Positions 35,347-47,011 are shown, numbered from the stretch's first letter. The stretch is 64,000 nucleotides of DNA from Camellia lanceoleosa (GCA_025200525.1 CM045760.1:43357932-43421931), one strand, 5' to 3'. Notes: generated from the letters alone by a model not told the origin. Translations and numbers: made by a program.

Positions 35347-35354
35347 TTTTTCAA

Positions 35355-35367
35355 TTGGTATCAGAGC
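35355..35367 (+). other. Primer binding site, initiator tRNA-Met
   Basis: TTGGTATCAGAGC is complementary to the 3' end of plant initiator tRNA-Met, the usual copia primer. It lies about 10 bp after the 5' LTR. Confidence 0.92.
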
Positions 35368-35423
35368 AGGTCGCTCTATTTAAAAAAAAAAAAAATCATT
35401 TAGAGCGAAATCTTGTTTGATTT

Positions 35424-36215
35424 GTGATAATGGATTCAATTCGTGAGGGAAATTCTATGGTTCGACCACCCCTACTTGACGGATCCAATTATTCTTTTTG
35501 GAAAGCTCAGATGAGATCGTTTTTAAAATCTATTGATGAAAAAGTTTGGCAATTTGTTATGTGTGGATGGACCGAACCGATAATTACCGTTGATGGAGTA
35601 ACCTTTCCCAAACCAATTGATAAGTGGGATACAATCGATTACCAAAATAGTAGCTGTAATATTAAAATTATCAATTCACTTTTTTGCGCCGTCACACCTA
35701 AAGAGTTTAGTCGTATTTGCAATTGTGAAGTCGCAAAAGAGGCTTGGGATATCTTACAAACTATTCATGAGGGCACTCATTCGGGTAAACACTCAAAACT
35801 TCAAAGGCTCACATCTAGTTTCGAAAACCTTTTAATGAAAAACAGTGAGACCTTTGATGAATTTTATGCGAAGTTGAGTGACATTGTAAATTCCAGCTAC
35901 AATTTAGGTGAAAAAAATATCGGAATCCAAGATTGTAGGAAAAATTTTGAGGTCCTTGCCCGATTGCTTCTAACCAAAAGTTACGGCTATTGAGGAGGCT
36001 CAAGATGTTGACAACCTCAAGCTGGATAATTTGATTGGAAATCTCCAAACTTATGAGGCACGTAGAAATTTAAAAAAGAAACAAAATGATGATATTGCTT
36101 TAAGTAGTGCTCATAGAGTTGGAAAGGATTCTGATGAGGATTGTGAGATTGATTCCAAGATTACAGATGCTTTTGTAAACAATTTAAAAAGTCTTTTCTG
36201 AAAAAGAATCCTAAT
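35424..36215 (+). pseudogene. Copia gag, N-terminal capsid region (UBN2-like), frameshifted
   Basis: ATG at 35424 opens a 189-codon frame with hallmarks of copia gag: PPLLDGSNYSFWKAQMRSFL near the start, then KEAWDILQTIHEGT and FDEFYAKLSDIV. A one-base shift near 35975 moves the frame; in the next frame the conserved IEEAQDVDNLKLDNLIGNLQTYE block follows to a TGA near 36200. The protein would form the particle shell. It is continuous in order with 36219-37290. Confidence 0.87.
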
Positions 36216-36218
36216 CAT

Positions 36219-36758
36219 TTGGAATCAACTCATAAATCCAAAGGCAAAGATAAACTCAAAATTAATTCTATAACAAAGAAGGAGAAAGGAAAGATACAAG
36301 GGAACTCTAAAAGAGTCCAAAGCTATGAATGCCAAGGATTTGGCCACTTTGCTCAAAAATGCCCTAATCGTTTGAGGAAGAAGAAAGCCTTCGCTATCAC
36401 TTGGGATGATAAATCCGAGTCCGATAAAGATGAAAGTGACAACGAAGCACAAGGTGAAGAGGGGCATGAACAATTCCTTACTTTCATGACGGTTTTCGAA
36501 ATTGAAGGACAAATAGAGTATTCGGAGAGGCTGGTTAAGAATGTCACTAATGATGAATCCTTGGGGAGTAATGATGAAGAGCTTGAGCACGCTTATGAAA
36601 AATTGTATAAAGAATCTCTTAACTTATCCAAATTGAATGACAAACTCACTACGAAACTCAAAGCATATGAAAGTGAGAATGTCAAATTAAAGAAGGAGAT
36701 TTCCAAGGCTAGAATGATGCCATTAAGATTTCTAGTGATCAACAAGCTCTTTGTGTGA
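36219..36758 (+). pseudogene. Copia gag, zinc-knuckle region with one cysteine missing
   Basis: Lys-rich linker, then a knuckle reading SYECQGFGHFAQKC: the first Cys of CX2CX4HX4C is Ser. Next comes an acidic stretch with many Glu/Asp, then a region rich in Leu, Glu and Lys with coiled-coil character (residues about 110-170). The frame overlaps the next by the ATGA-like junction at 36755-36758, another frameshift. Confidence 0.82.
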
Positions 36759-37290
36759 AACTCTTGACTTGTAAGATAAAGAGGAATGAGCTACAGCAAG
36801 ACTATGCAATGTATGATGAAAAGATTGAAACTCTCGAGATGTCTCAAGTTGCCTTGGAAGAACTAATGATCAAGAAAGAGGAAGAGCTCAAGTGTGCTAT
36901 GGCTACTATTGGTTTTTGGAACAAAGGATCAAAGACTTTAGACAATATCATTGGGTTTCAAAAAATGTGTTATGACAAGAGTGGCATTAGCTTTGGTGAT
37001 AACAAAGAGCAAAAATGGAGTGCATCTACATCTCATGATACAAGAACTCAAGAAAATGGAGAACAAAAAATTCAACATGAGGATGGACTTCTCAAACTTC
37101 CTAGAGTTGGTAAGGCTAAAGAAAAGAAGATACACTCTATTTTTATTTGTCATCATTGTGGTATGTATGGTTATATTCGCCCTTATTGTTATGACTTGCA
37201 TGGGAGAATGTCTCATAGAGATGGAAGAAATTCCAACATCTTGTGGGGTAGAAGACACTTTATTGGTGGTAATGAGGTAAATGGTCATAT
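36755..37290 (+). pseudogene. Copia gag-like C-terminal frame, upstream part
   Basis: Continuation with coiled-coil-like sequence (EKIETLEMSQVALEEL) and a second Cys/His segment, CHHCGMYGYIRPYC, which resembles the knuckle at the start of pol in related copia elements. It is interrupted at 37290 by the gypsy element; removing the insert and one CATAT copy keeps the frame open into 47012-47222. Confidence 0.75.
37286..37290. repeat. Target-site duplication CATAT, left copy
   Basis: Repeated at 47007-47011; defines the gypsy insertion. Confidence 0.93.
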
Positions 37291-39387
37291 TATAACCATC
37301 CAGGTTTTCTCCCGACCTTTATTGTGTTCCGGATTCGGGTTTCGTGGTTGTATGTTGTTGTCTATGTCTTGTTTCCTCCCTTTAATTCTTTGAATTTAAG
37401 TTTTAGGTCTTGTTGGGCGTGTTTGGAATAGGTTGGTTGTCTTTTGGTGCAAATGGTTACTGCTCAGGTTTTGGCTTTCTCACTCGAGCGAGCCTTGGGT
37501 ATTTGCTTCTTTGCTCGAGCAAGGGTTCTTGCGCTCGAGCGAGGATTGAAAGTCCTCAGGTTTTTTTTCTTAGATGCAGTTTTCGCTCGAGCGAGACGTA
37601 TGATCTTTGTTTCTACGCTCGAGCGAGAACCCTTGCGCTCGAGCATGTGTCTGCATTGGTGGCAGACCTGAAGCTTTGCATTGTGCGCTCGAGTGACGCT
37701 TCTTACGCTCGAGCGAGGCCACTTGTTGTGTCTGGTCGCTCGAGCGACAACTCCTTCACTCGAGCGAGCCTCGCATATATCAATTCGCAATAGCATGATT
37801 TTATGTCACTTTTTGGACCTTGTCTTCACTTAAAACCCTAATCCGACTGTCTCTCTCTCTAAAATACCCTTTCTCTCTTCAAATACTCTATGATTTAGCG
37901 TTTTTCCACCCCACTCCCTTTGTTAAAAAGCTAGAGTTTGGTGTGGGCTTCTTCTTGATCCGAAAAAGTTTAAGTTTGGAGCATCTTCAAGTTTCTCCTT
38001 CTTTCTCTTTGAGCTTCTCCATTTGAGGTAGGGATGTTCTACTCTTTATTATGAGTTTTAACCTAGATGTGTGTCATCTTTGCATAAATGGTGGAGTTGA
38101 GAAGTTTGGGTGAAGTTAGGGTTTGGGATTGAATTTGTGAAAAAGGGGTTTTCTAATTTGGACTCCATATGTGTATCTGAGGTCTTGAAAATGGGGTTAT
38201 TTGTATATAATGGGTGAAATTTAGCATTGGGTGCAATATTTGGGAGAGGGAGAAAAATGCCTTAGTTTGAATTAAATAAACTATTTTGTATAAATAATAA
38301 AATCAATGTGGAAATATGAAATTGATTTGGGAATTACGAAATTGGGGGAATATGTGATTAAATGGTGTAGTTGGATTGATAAATCACTCACCTATGGAAA
38401 ATTTGATAAATTATTTGTTGATAGATTTATTTATCTGTTTAGAAATATCTGTTTTGGGCTATCGGTGGAGGATAGCTGTGATTGTTGTAGAAAATGCATG
38501 AGGATTAGGAAAAATTGAAACTAATCAATTGAATTATGTTACTGAATATGACGGTTTGAGTAAACCATTGAATATGTGAATTGATGAGTCATTGTATATG
38601 ACAACGTGTTTAAATACATTATATATGTATCATTGTTTGGGAGGAGATAGGGGATGGAATCCATTGAGAATTAAGTTGGCCGGAGTGTCCAGGGTGAAAG
38701 TCTCAAAATCTATTTATTTATGAATGCCGATTCCCTCGAACGTAGTTCCGTAAAATGGCAAGAAATAGAAGTGTTGGATTGATGAATGCATTGAATTGTG
38801 AACCATTGAGTTGAAATCTCATTTCAGTTGTTTTGATAATTATGAACTTAGGAAATGGATTTACCCAAAATGGATGATTGGAAATGAATTGAGATATGGT
38901 TATGTAAATTGAATGGTTATGGAAATAATATGTATCGGTTAAGAAATATCCCACATTTATCTGATGCTTATGTCTTAGTTATTTCTCATATATTGTGTAG
39001 CATATCTCTACTGGGCTTTGGCTCACCCTACTTGGGACACCATTTTCAGGTACATGTGACATGCCGCCCCCAAGGGTATAGCTTGAGGGGTTTAGGGGTT
39101 GAAGGCTCCATTTTTGCTATTAAGCCGAGGGCTTTACTTGTTTAGACACTAGACTCTTCTTTTGTTGTAATCAAGTGATAACTTGAAAAGATATAAGCCT
39201 GTAGGGCATTTATTTTGTTGTTATCCATTAGAGTTATATGCTATAGTTTCAGGAAGAATATTTATGAAAGTGTAATGCATGTAATATTATTTGTAATACA
39301 GACCCTGATGAATGAAAATGCAACATTTCTATTATGCTTATGGATCTTATGAATGGTTGAATTGTATGATATTTTGAGGGCGTTACA
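37291..39387 (+). repeat. Gypsy 5' LTR
   Basis: 2097 bp: palindrome array 37483-37764, TATA-like CATATAT at 37774, long leader with AGGTAGGGATGTTCT near 38025, and terminus TTGAGGGCGTTACA. The sequence after it, TTTAGTATCAAAGTG, is a degenerate initiator tRNA-Met primer site (39390-39404). Confidence 0.9.
37483..37764. promoter_or_regulatory. CTCGAG array of ten sites, helically phased
   Basis: CTCGAG at 37483, 37514, 37534, 37586, 37618, 37638, 37688, 37708, 37739 and 37759: steps 31, 20, 52, 32, 20, 50, 20, 31, 20. All ten hexamers are intact; the best copies read GCGCTCGAGCGA. The TATA-like box starts 15 bp after the last site. Confidence 0.92.
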
Positions 39388-39790
39388 ATTTAGTATCAAA
39401 GTGTACCGGGTTTGAATATTTTGGGTACGTGGAAAGTGGTTAGTACCACAATGGGTTTGTCTCGCTTGTTTGAGACTTATGTATGATGTTATGTGCTTAT
39501 ATGATAACATGCTTACATAACTATATGGGTATGAGACTTAGTTTCTAGGATGTTGATCGGGTCCATGGGTTTCTGGGAATCCTGTTGGAAAGGCACTCAA
39601 TCACTGCCGTTTCTAACTAGAACTTTAGCGACGCCACAGGACGGTCATTATCTGGAAATGAAATTCGTATGTGTTTATATGATTATGTGCTTATGTAGAG
39701 TGAATTATAGTTGTCCATTGCATTAGGACGCGAATGAGATAGCTTCGACACATTTGTGAATGTGCTAATCCCTTTGTTACCTTTATTAGG

Positions 39791-40983
39791 ATGTCAGGAT
39801 GAGGTCGTGGTGGTAGGTGTAGTAGGCTTAGGAGGCATGAGATGCCTATACTGGATGAGATTCCGGCACAGGAGGAAGGAGTTGGTCAGGCCAATGTTGC
39901 CAAACCGGTTGGTCAGCAAGCCATGGGTGCCTTAGCTCGTGAAATGGCCGGAGCATTAAGGGAATCTATGGACATTCTCAGGGCTGTGAATTAAGTCCAG
40001 GCCCAAGTAGCTATGGCAGGGCCGTCTTTTCTGAAGAGGGAGTTCTTCTGGTTGAATCCAAATGAATTTTTGGGTGATCCTAAGGAGCCACTGAAGACTG
40101 ATGAGTGGCTTGAGCAGATGACAAAGACGTTTGAGATGCTCGACATCGAAAACGGAGGTTTGAGGGTGACCTTGGCGTCATTCCAGCTGAAGGGAGACGC
40201 GGGTCAGTGGTGGAAGTATTCACGGGGGCGCATTGGTGGGACTTGGGAGGCCTTTGTTGAAGCTTTCCAAGACAAGTTCTTGTCTGCTACAGTGAGGAAA
40301 AAGCTGAGGGATCAGTTTTCTCAGCTCAAACAGTTGAACACACTAGTGGCTGAGTTTGAGGCCACCTTTACTAGCTTGTCTAGGTTTGCATCGAAGTTAG
40401 TGGCGACTGAGGAACGCCATTATCTGGAGTTCGAGAAGAAACTGAGGACCGGACTCATGTTCAGAGTTGCTGGGTCCATGATTAGAGACTATGGGTGCCT
40501 TGTGGAGGCTGCCGCCCATCTTGAGACCATCATGCATGCAGAGGAGGAGAGGATGAGGGGCTCTAGGAGGAGTCAGGATGGCCAGGGAGACGGTAAAAAG
40601 CAGAGGGGTTCTAACCCTCCGCAGTCCCAGGGAGTGCATTCGAGATCTACCTTTCCAATACCGAGTTCAAGTTCTGGGAGAGGTGGTCAGGGAGACGTCC
40701 CTTGTTACAGGTGTGGTCAGTTGGGTCATAAGTCTCCAGCTTGCCTACAGAGGGGAGGAGGGCAGCGAGCAACTCCATCTTCGACTCGTTCTTAGGGCCA
40801 GAGTCAGGGCAGAGGCCAGCTGCTCACTTGTTATCAATGTGGGCAGGAAGGGCACTTGAAGAGGTTTTTCCCGCAGTTGGGTGGCACACCGGTGCGTCTG
40901 GTTTGAGGCAGACACAGAGTCACCAGCTAACGCAGTCAGCACAGGCCTCGAGGGCCAATCAGGGAGCCTCTTCAGCTTAGTCA
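39791..40983 (+). pseudogene. Gypsy gag (capsid and nucleocapsid), several stops
   Basis: Starts at ATG 39791 (MSG, then TGA at 39800-39802 where Arg is expected). Stops TAA 39992-39994 and TAG 40793-40795 are in the same frame and fit CAA and CAG changes. The retrotrans_gag domain lies at about 40100-40460 (WLEQMTKTFEMLD, GDAGQWWKYSRGR, WEAFVEAFQDKF). The first knuckle CYRCGQLGHKSPAC is intact; in the second (CYQCGQEGHLKRFF) the last Cys is Phe. A frameshift near 40890 and TAG 40978-40980 follow. Confidence 0.9.
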
Positions 40984-41560
40984 GTGCAGCAGTCTTATGC
41001 TCCGAGAGGTGAGCTGGTAGATCAGAGACCTACGGGGCGTGTGTATGCTGTTACCGCGCCAAATCTTGTACCGGCTCCATCAGTAGTGAGAGGTACCTTT
41101 TTGTTTTGTAACTCGGTTGCTAATGTGTTGATTGATACGGGTGCATCCCATTCCTTTATATCTTCTGCTTTTGCATCAGTTTTGGGGTTGGAGTTGGCAC
41201 AGTTAGCATCTCTTTTATGTGTTGTATCTCCTATTGGGGTTGAGATGATTTTGAAACAGGGGTGTCAGGGTTGTGATATAGAGGTCGCCGATTGTCGACT
41301 TCCCTTTTTCTTTTGTATTGATGGATATGACTGGTTTTGATGTTATTTTGGGTATGGACTGGTTATCGTCATACCGGGCTGTTATAGATTGCTACCGTCA
41401 GAGGGTTACTGTATGTACCTTGAGCGGCGATTGTTTTCATTTCTTGGGGGATCGGGTTGGTAGAGTTTTATCACTGGTGCATGATCTGCGCAGGCGGAAT
41501 GAGCTTAGTTACATTCTTGCTAGCTTTATGAGTAGTGAGTGTGATGAGGTCTAGAGTGAG
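40984..41560 (+). pseudogene. Gypsy aspartic protease (frameshifted)
   Basis: Active site VLIDTGASHSFIS near 41127-41165 is intact. The frame is lost in a run of T/C near 41305-41320 and resumes as FDVILGMDWL in another frame. TAG at 41552-41554 ends the segment. It would release gag and pol products. Confidence 0.88.
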
Positions 41561-42608
41561 TTGCCAAGAGTGGTTTGTGAGTACTCGGATGTCTTTCTCG
41601 AGGATCTTATTAGTTTACCACCTCACTGAGAGATCGAGTTCTCTATTGATCTAGTGCCTGGCACGACACCGATTTCCATGGCACCATATCGCTTTGCCCC
41701 AGCTGAGTTGAGAGAGTTGAAGGTTTAGCTCTAGGAATTACTAGATAAGGGTTTTATTCGCCCTAGTACTTCGCCTTGGGGAGCACCGGCCCTCTTTGCT
41801 AAGAAGAAAGATGGGGCCTTGAGACTTTGCATTGGTTATCGAAAATTGAACCGAGTTACAGTTAAGAACAAGTACCCTATGCCTCGTATAGATGATCTGT
41901 TTGACCAGCTGAAAGGATCTCGTTGTTTCTCTAAGATAGATTTGAGATCGGGCTACCATCAGTTGAGAGTCAAAGAAGAGGATATCCCGAAGACGGCATT
42001 CTGTACGCGGTATGGCCATTATGAGTTTCTGGTGATGCCTTTTGGGCTAACCAATGCCCTAGCTGTGTTTATGGACTTGATGAATCAAATCTTTCGAGAG
42101 TTCTTAGACCGTTTTGTGGTCGTCTTTGTGGATGACATTTTTTATTTACTCACCATCTGAGGAGGAGCACGAGGAACACTTGCAAGTGGTGCTTGAGTTT
42201 CTTAGAGCCCATAAGCTGTATGCCAAGTTCGGGAAGTGTGAGTTTTGGTTGAAAGAAGTGAAGTTTCTAGGCCATGTAGTTTCCGAGGAAAGGGTGACTG
42301 TAGATTCATCCAAAATTGAGGCAATGCAAGATTGGGTACAGCCTAAGAATGCCTTTGAGATCCGTAGTTTTCTGGGATTGGCTGGGTATTACCGTCGGTT
42401 TGTGAAAGATTTCTCCAGACTAGCTTCGCCTTTGACTAGATTGACGCGGAAAGGGGTCAAATTTGTGTGGAGTGAGACTTGTGAAAAGTCGTTCCAAGAA
42501 CTTAAAGTTAGACTTACCACTGCTCCAGTCTTGATTATTCCGGAGAGGGGTTTGGCTTATTCAGTGTATTGTGATATGCCTCACGAGAAGGTTTGGGTTG
42601 TATATTGA
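41561..42608 (+). pseudogene. Gypsy reverse transcriptase (stops and frameshift)
   Basis: Stops TGA 41627-41629 (Arg in the relative near 995), TAG 41726-41728 and TAG 41732-41734 (Gln in the relative) precede the domain. Conserved blocks follow: [50 protein letters not shown]. The catalytic FVDD is intact near 42127-42138, but a one-base loss directly after it shifts the frame. The second frame holds [16 protein letters not shown] and the [16 protein letters not shown] connection block. Another shift precedes RNase H. Confidence 0.9.
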
Positions 42609-43165
42609 TGTAAGAGGGAAAAGTAGTAGCTTATGGCTCGCGGCAGTTGAAAACACATGAGAGAAACTACCCCACTCACGATTTAGAGTTAGCAGCTGTA
42701 ATTTTTGCCTTGAAGATTTGGAGGCACTATTTGTATGGTGAGAGATTTGAGGTATTTTCTAATCATAAGAGTTTGAAGTATCTGTTTACACAGAAGGACT
42801 TAAATTTGAGACAGAGAAGATGGATGGAGTTCATAGAGGATTATGACTTCGAGTTACACTATCATCCAGGAAAGGCCAATGTTGTGGCCGATACCCTAAG
42901 TAGGAAGTCCATCAGTAGTGTAGCTTGTATAGCTATCTGGGAATGGGAGATGTTGGGTGCCCTTAGTGAATTTGACTTGCGTCTGGGCGAGTCTATTGAG
43001 TCCGCAGCCTTGCTTTCTGTAGTTGCACAATCTACACTTGTGAACCGAGTGTTAGAAGCACAAAAGGGTGACTTTAAGTTAGAATCTCTCCGGGAGAAGA
43101 TCTCTAGTGAGAAGGTAGAGAAGGGTTTGATTGTGTATTCTAACCTGAGTGTGAGATACTGAGAC
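42609..43165 (+). pseudogene. Gypsy RNase H and linker
   Basis: RNase H sequence with [20 protein letters not shown] (the frame open from 42647 starts inside it), [14 protein letters not shown] (Asn where Asp is usual in the SDHKSL block, a likely catalytic loss) and [17 protein letters not shown]. The linker to integrase ends at a TGA near 43160. Confidence 0.87.
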
Positions 43166-44473
43166 CACTTGTTTGTACCGGAGTCTTGCCGAGAGGAAGT
43201 ACTCCGAGAGTTTCACCATTCACGCCTTGCGGTGCATCCGAGAGGCATAAAGATGTATCATGATCTGAGTTGCTAGTTTTGGTGGAGGGGTATGAAGAAG
43301 GATGTGGCAGTATTTGTATCGAGGTGCCATACTTGCCAGCAAGTGAAGGCTGATCATCAGAGGCCAGCGGATTTGTTGCAACCCTTGCCTATTGTTGAAT
43401 GGAAGTGGAAGTGGGAGCATGTCACGATGGACTTCATTGTGGGTTTTCTGAGGACTCAACGGAGTAGTGATGCCATTTGGGTAGTAGTTGACCGGTTGAC
43501 CAAGTCGGCGCACTTTATTCCTATGTGCGTAGGAGATTTGGTAGGTTACCTTGCTGACTTGCACATTCGGGACATAGTGAGGTTGCACGGGGTCCTAGTG
43601 ACGATTGTCTCATATAGAGACCTGCGTTTCACTGCTCGGTTGTGGCAGAGTTTGCAGAGTGCCTTGGGCACTAGATTGACTTTTAGCACGGCTTACCATC
43701 CTCAGACTGACGGGCAGTCCGAGCATACTATTTAGATCCTTGAGGATATGCTTAGAGGCTGTGTCCTTGATTTTTAGGGGTCGTGGGAGAGATACTTACC
43801 CTTAGTGGAGTTTGCCTACAATAACAGTTTCCTATTGAGTATTGGCATGGCACCGTTTGAGGCCTTGTATGGCCGACCGTGTAGATCTCCAGTGTGTTGG
43901 GTTGATGTGGGTGATGCACCTTTGTTAGGTCTAGAGTTGGTTCTGGAAACGACGGAGAATGTGACACTTATCCGTAAGAGGTTGGTTACAGCCCAAAGTC
44001 GCCAAAAACGTTATACCGACCGTAGGAGGAGACTTTTGTCATTCGAGGTGGGTGATCACGTCTTTTTAAAAATATCACCTAGACGGGGTTTGATGAGGTT
44101 TGGGAAGAGTGGGAAGTTGTCCCCTCGGTTTATTGGCCCTTTTGAGATCCTTGAGCGGATTGGGGAGGTTGCCTATCGTTTAGCGTTGTCGCCGCAACTT
44201 TCTGGAGTGCATGACGTGTTTCATGTTAGTATGCTTCGGAAGTATGAGCCGGATCCATCACATGTGTTGGATTGGACCGACTTAGAAGTCGATAATGATG
44301 CTTCATATAAGGAGAGATCGGTGAGTGTCTTGGATAGACAAGACCAAGTCTTGCGAGGCAAGACGATTCCCTTGGTCAAAGTATTGTGGAAACATCACGA
44401 GGTTGAGGAAGCAACTTGGGAACGTGAAATGGAGGTCAGAGAGAAATATCCGGACCTATTTGTTGGTGTCTGA
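43166..44473 (+). pseudogene. Gypsy integrase with GPY/F module and chromodomain
   Basis: Zinc domain with HHSRLAVHP and CHTCQQ (43205-43345). Core: MDFIVGF keeps the first catalytic Asp; the second block reads VSYRDLRF where relatives have VSDRDPRF, so the second Asp is lost; the Glu in TDGQSEHT is kept. Stops TAG at 43274-43276, 43733-43735 and 43775-43777; the last two fit CAG-to-TAG. The C-terminal part is open from 43805 to 44473 with [16 protein letters not shown] and a chromodomain-like end IPLVKVLWKHHEVEEATWE. Chromodomains direct integration toward modified chromatin in this lineage. Confidence 0.9.
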
Positions 44474-44861
44474 GTATAAGTTGAGATTTTAGTTTTGTTT
44501 AAGAACTATAAAAACATTGTATATGTTTTGAGATTGTAACACATTGTGAATGTTGAGTATGTTTCGGAAACACGAGTTAAATTTTAACATTGCATATAAA
44601 TGTAAACTTGTTATAAACATTGAATATGTTTTGGAAACATAAGATGTATGTGTTGAAATTTGTTAAATCTCGGAATATGCATATTGGTAATATATGTTGA
44701 GCTGTACATGTTGTGGATTTGTTCTCTTGTGAAGAGATGGAACGACCGATGGGTGGGTCATGATAGTGAATATTGAATTGTAATCACGTTGGGAATTGAA
44801 TAACCATAATTTTGAAAATTGTGTAAAATTTCGGGGACGAAATTCTTTAAGGGGGGGAGGT
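44474..44861 (+). other. Gypsy 3' UTR and polypurine tract
   Basis: Untranslated sequence ending in AATTCTTTAAGGGGGGGAGG before the LTR; the same context precedes the LTRs at 14042 and 16513. Confidence 0.85.
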
Positions 44862-47006
44862 TATAGCGATCTAGGTTTTACCCGACCTTTATTGTGTTCC
44901 GGATTTGGGTTCCGTGGTTGTATGTTGTTGTCTATGTCTGGTTTCCTCCCTTTAATTCTTTGAATTTGAGTTTTGGGTCTTGTTGGGCGTGTTTGGAACA
45001 GGTTGGTTGTCTTTTGGTGCAAATGGTTACTGCCTAGGTTTTAGCTTCTTTGCTCGAGCGAGCCTTGGGTATTTGCTTCTTTGCTCGAGTGAGGGTTCTT
45101 ATGCTTGAGCGAGGATTGAGAGTCCTCAAGTTTTTTTTCTTAGACGCAGCTTTTGCTTGAGCGAGAACTTTTGCGCTTGAGCGAGACGTATGTTCTTTGT
45201 TCCTTCGCTCGAGCTAGAACTCTTGCGCTCGAGCGTGCGTCTGCGTTGGTGGCAGACCTGAAGCTTTGCATTGTGAGCTTAAGTGACACTTCTTGTGCTC
45301 GAGTGAGGCCATTTGTTGTGTCTGGTCGCTCAAGTGCCAACTCCTTCGCTCGAGCGAGCCTCACATATATCAGTTTGCAGCAGTGTGATTTTATATCACT
45401 TTTTGGACCTTTTCTTCACTCAAAACCCTAATCTGGCTGCCTCTCTTTCTAAAATACCCTTTCTCTCTTCAAATACTCCATGATTTAGGGTTTTTCCACC
45501 ATACTCCCTTTGTTAAAAAGCTAGAGTTTGGCGTGGGCTTCCTCTTGATCCGAAAAAGTTCAAGTTTGGAGCATCTTCAAGTTTATCCTTCTTCCTCTTT
45601 GAGCTTCTCCATTTGAGGTAGGGATGTTCTACTCTTTATTATGAGTTTTAACCTAGATGTGTGTCATCTTTGCATAAATGGTGGAGTTGGGAAGTTTGAG
45701 TGAAGTTAGGGTTTGGGATTAAATTTGTGAAAGAGGGGTTTTCTACTTTGGACTCTATATGTGTATCTGAGGTCTTGAAAATGGGGTTATTTGGGTATAA
45801 TGGGTGAAATTTAGCTTTGGGTGCAATATTTGGGAAAGGGGGAAAAATGCCATAGTTTGAATTAAATAATCTATTTTATATAAATAATGAAATCAATGTG
45901 GAAATATGAAATTAGTTTGGGAATTATGAAATTGGGGAAATATGTGATTAAATGGTGTAGTTGGATTGATAAATCACTCACCTATGGAAAATTTGATAAA
46001 TTATCTGTTGATAGATTTATTTATCTGTTTAGAAATATCTGTTTTGAGCTATCGGTGGAGGATAGCTGTGATTGTTGTAGAAAATGCATGAGGAATAGGA
46101 AAAATTGAAACTAATCAATTGAATTATCTTACTGAATATGACGGTTTGAGTAAACCATTGAATATGTGAATTGATAAGTCATTGTATATGACAACGTGTT
46201 TAAATACATTATATATGTATTATTGTTTTGGAGGAGATAGGTGATGTACTCTATTGTTTGGGAGGAGATAGGGGATGGAATCCATTGAGAATTAAGTTGG
46301 CCGGAGTGTCCAAGGTAAAAGTCCCGAAATCTATTTATTTATGGATGTTGGTTCCCTCGGACGTAGTTCCGTAAAATGGCAAGAAATAGAAATGTTGGAT
46401 TGATGAATGCATTGAATTGTGAACCATTGAGTTGAAATCTCATTTCGGTTGTTTTGATAATTATGAACTTGGGAAATGGATTTACCCAAAATGGATGATT
46501 GGAAATGAATTGAGATATGGTTATGTAAATTTAATGGTCATGGAAATAATATGTGTCGGTTAAGAAATATCCCACATTTATCTGATGCTTATGTCTTAGT
46601 TATTTCTCATATATTGTGTAGCATATCTCTACTGGGCTTTGGCTCACCCTACCATGTGACATGCCGCCTCTAAGGGTATAGCTTGAGGGATTTAGGGGCT
46701 GAAGGCTCCATTTTTGCTATTTCCTTTTGTATTGGATGTCTTCCTTTTAAGCCGAGGGCTTTACTTGTTTAGATATTAGACTCTTCTTTTGTTGTAATCA
46801 AGTGATAACTTGGAAAGATGTAAGCCTGTAGGGCATTTATTTTGTTGTTATCCATTAGAGTTACATGCTATAGTTTCAGGAAGAATATTTATGAAAGTGT
46901 AATGCATGTAATATCTTTTGTACCTGATGAATGAAAATGCAACATTTCTATTATGCTTATGGATCTTATGAATGGTTGATTTGTATGATATTTTGAGGGC
47001 GTTACA
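44862..47006 (+). repeat. Gypsy 3' LTR
   Basis: 2145 bp. Same layout as the 5' LTR. It has a short internal duplication near 46250-46275 (GGAGGAGATAGG repeated) and a rearrangement near 46650-46760 relative to the 5' copy. Confidence 0.9.
45053..45354. promoter_or_regulatory. CTCGAG array of eleven sites in the 3' LTR
   Basis: Sites at 45053, 45084, 45104, 45156, 45176, 45208, 45228, 45278, 45298, 45329 and 45349: steps 31, 20, 52, 20, 32, 20, 50, 20, 31, 20. It equals the 5' LTR array plus one extra 20-bp step. Decayed sites read CTTGAG, CTTAAG or CTCAAG. Confidence 0.9.
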
Positions 47007-47011
47007 CATAT
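47007..47011. repeat. Target-site duplication CATAT, right copy
   Basis: Matches 37286-37290. Confidence 0.93.

Larger units (their letters stand above)
37291..47006 (+). mobile_element. Full-length but decayed Ty3/gypsy chromovirus
   Basis: 9716 bp, LTRs 37291-39387 and 44862-47006, flanked by CATAT duplications. Internal order gag, protease, RT, RNase H, integrase, chromodomain. The LTRs start TATAACC and TATAGCG (expected TGTAGCG) and end GGGCGTTACA. The LTRs are clearly diverged, including a 20-bp unit and other indels, so insertion is not recent. It lies inside the copia gag and is therefore younger than that element. Confidence 0.93.
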
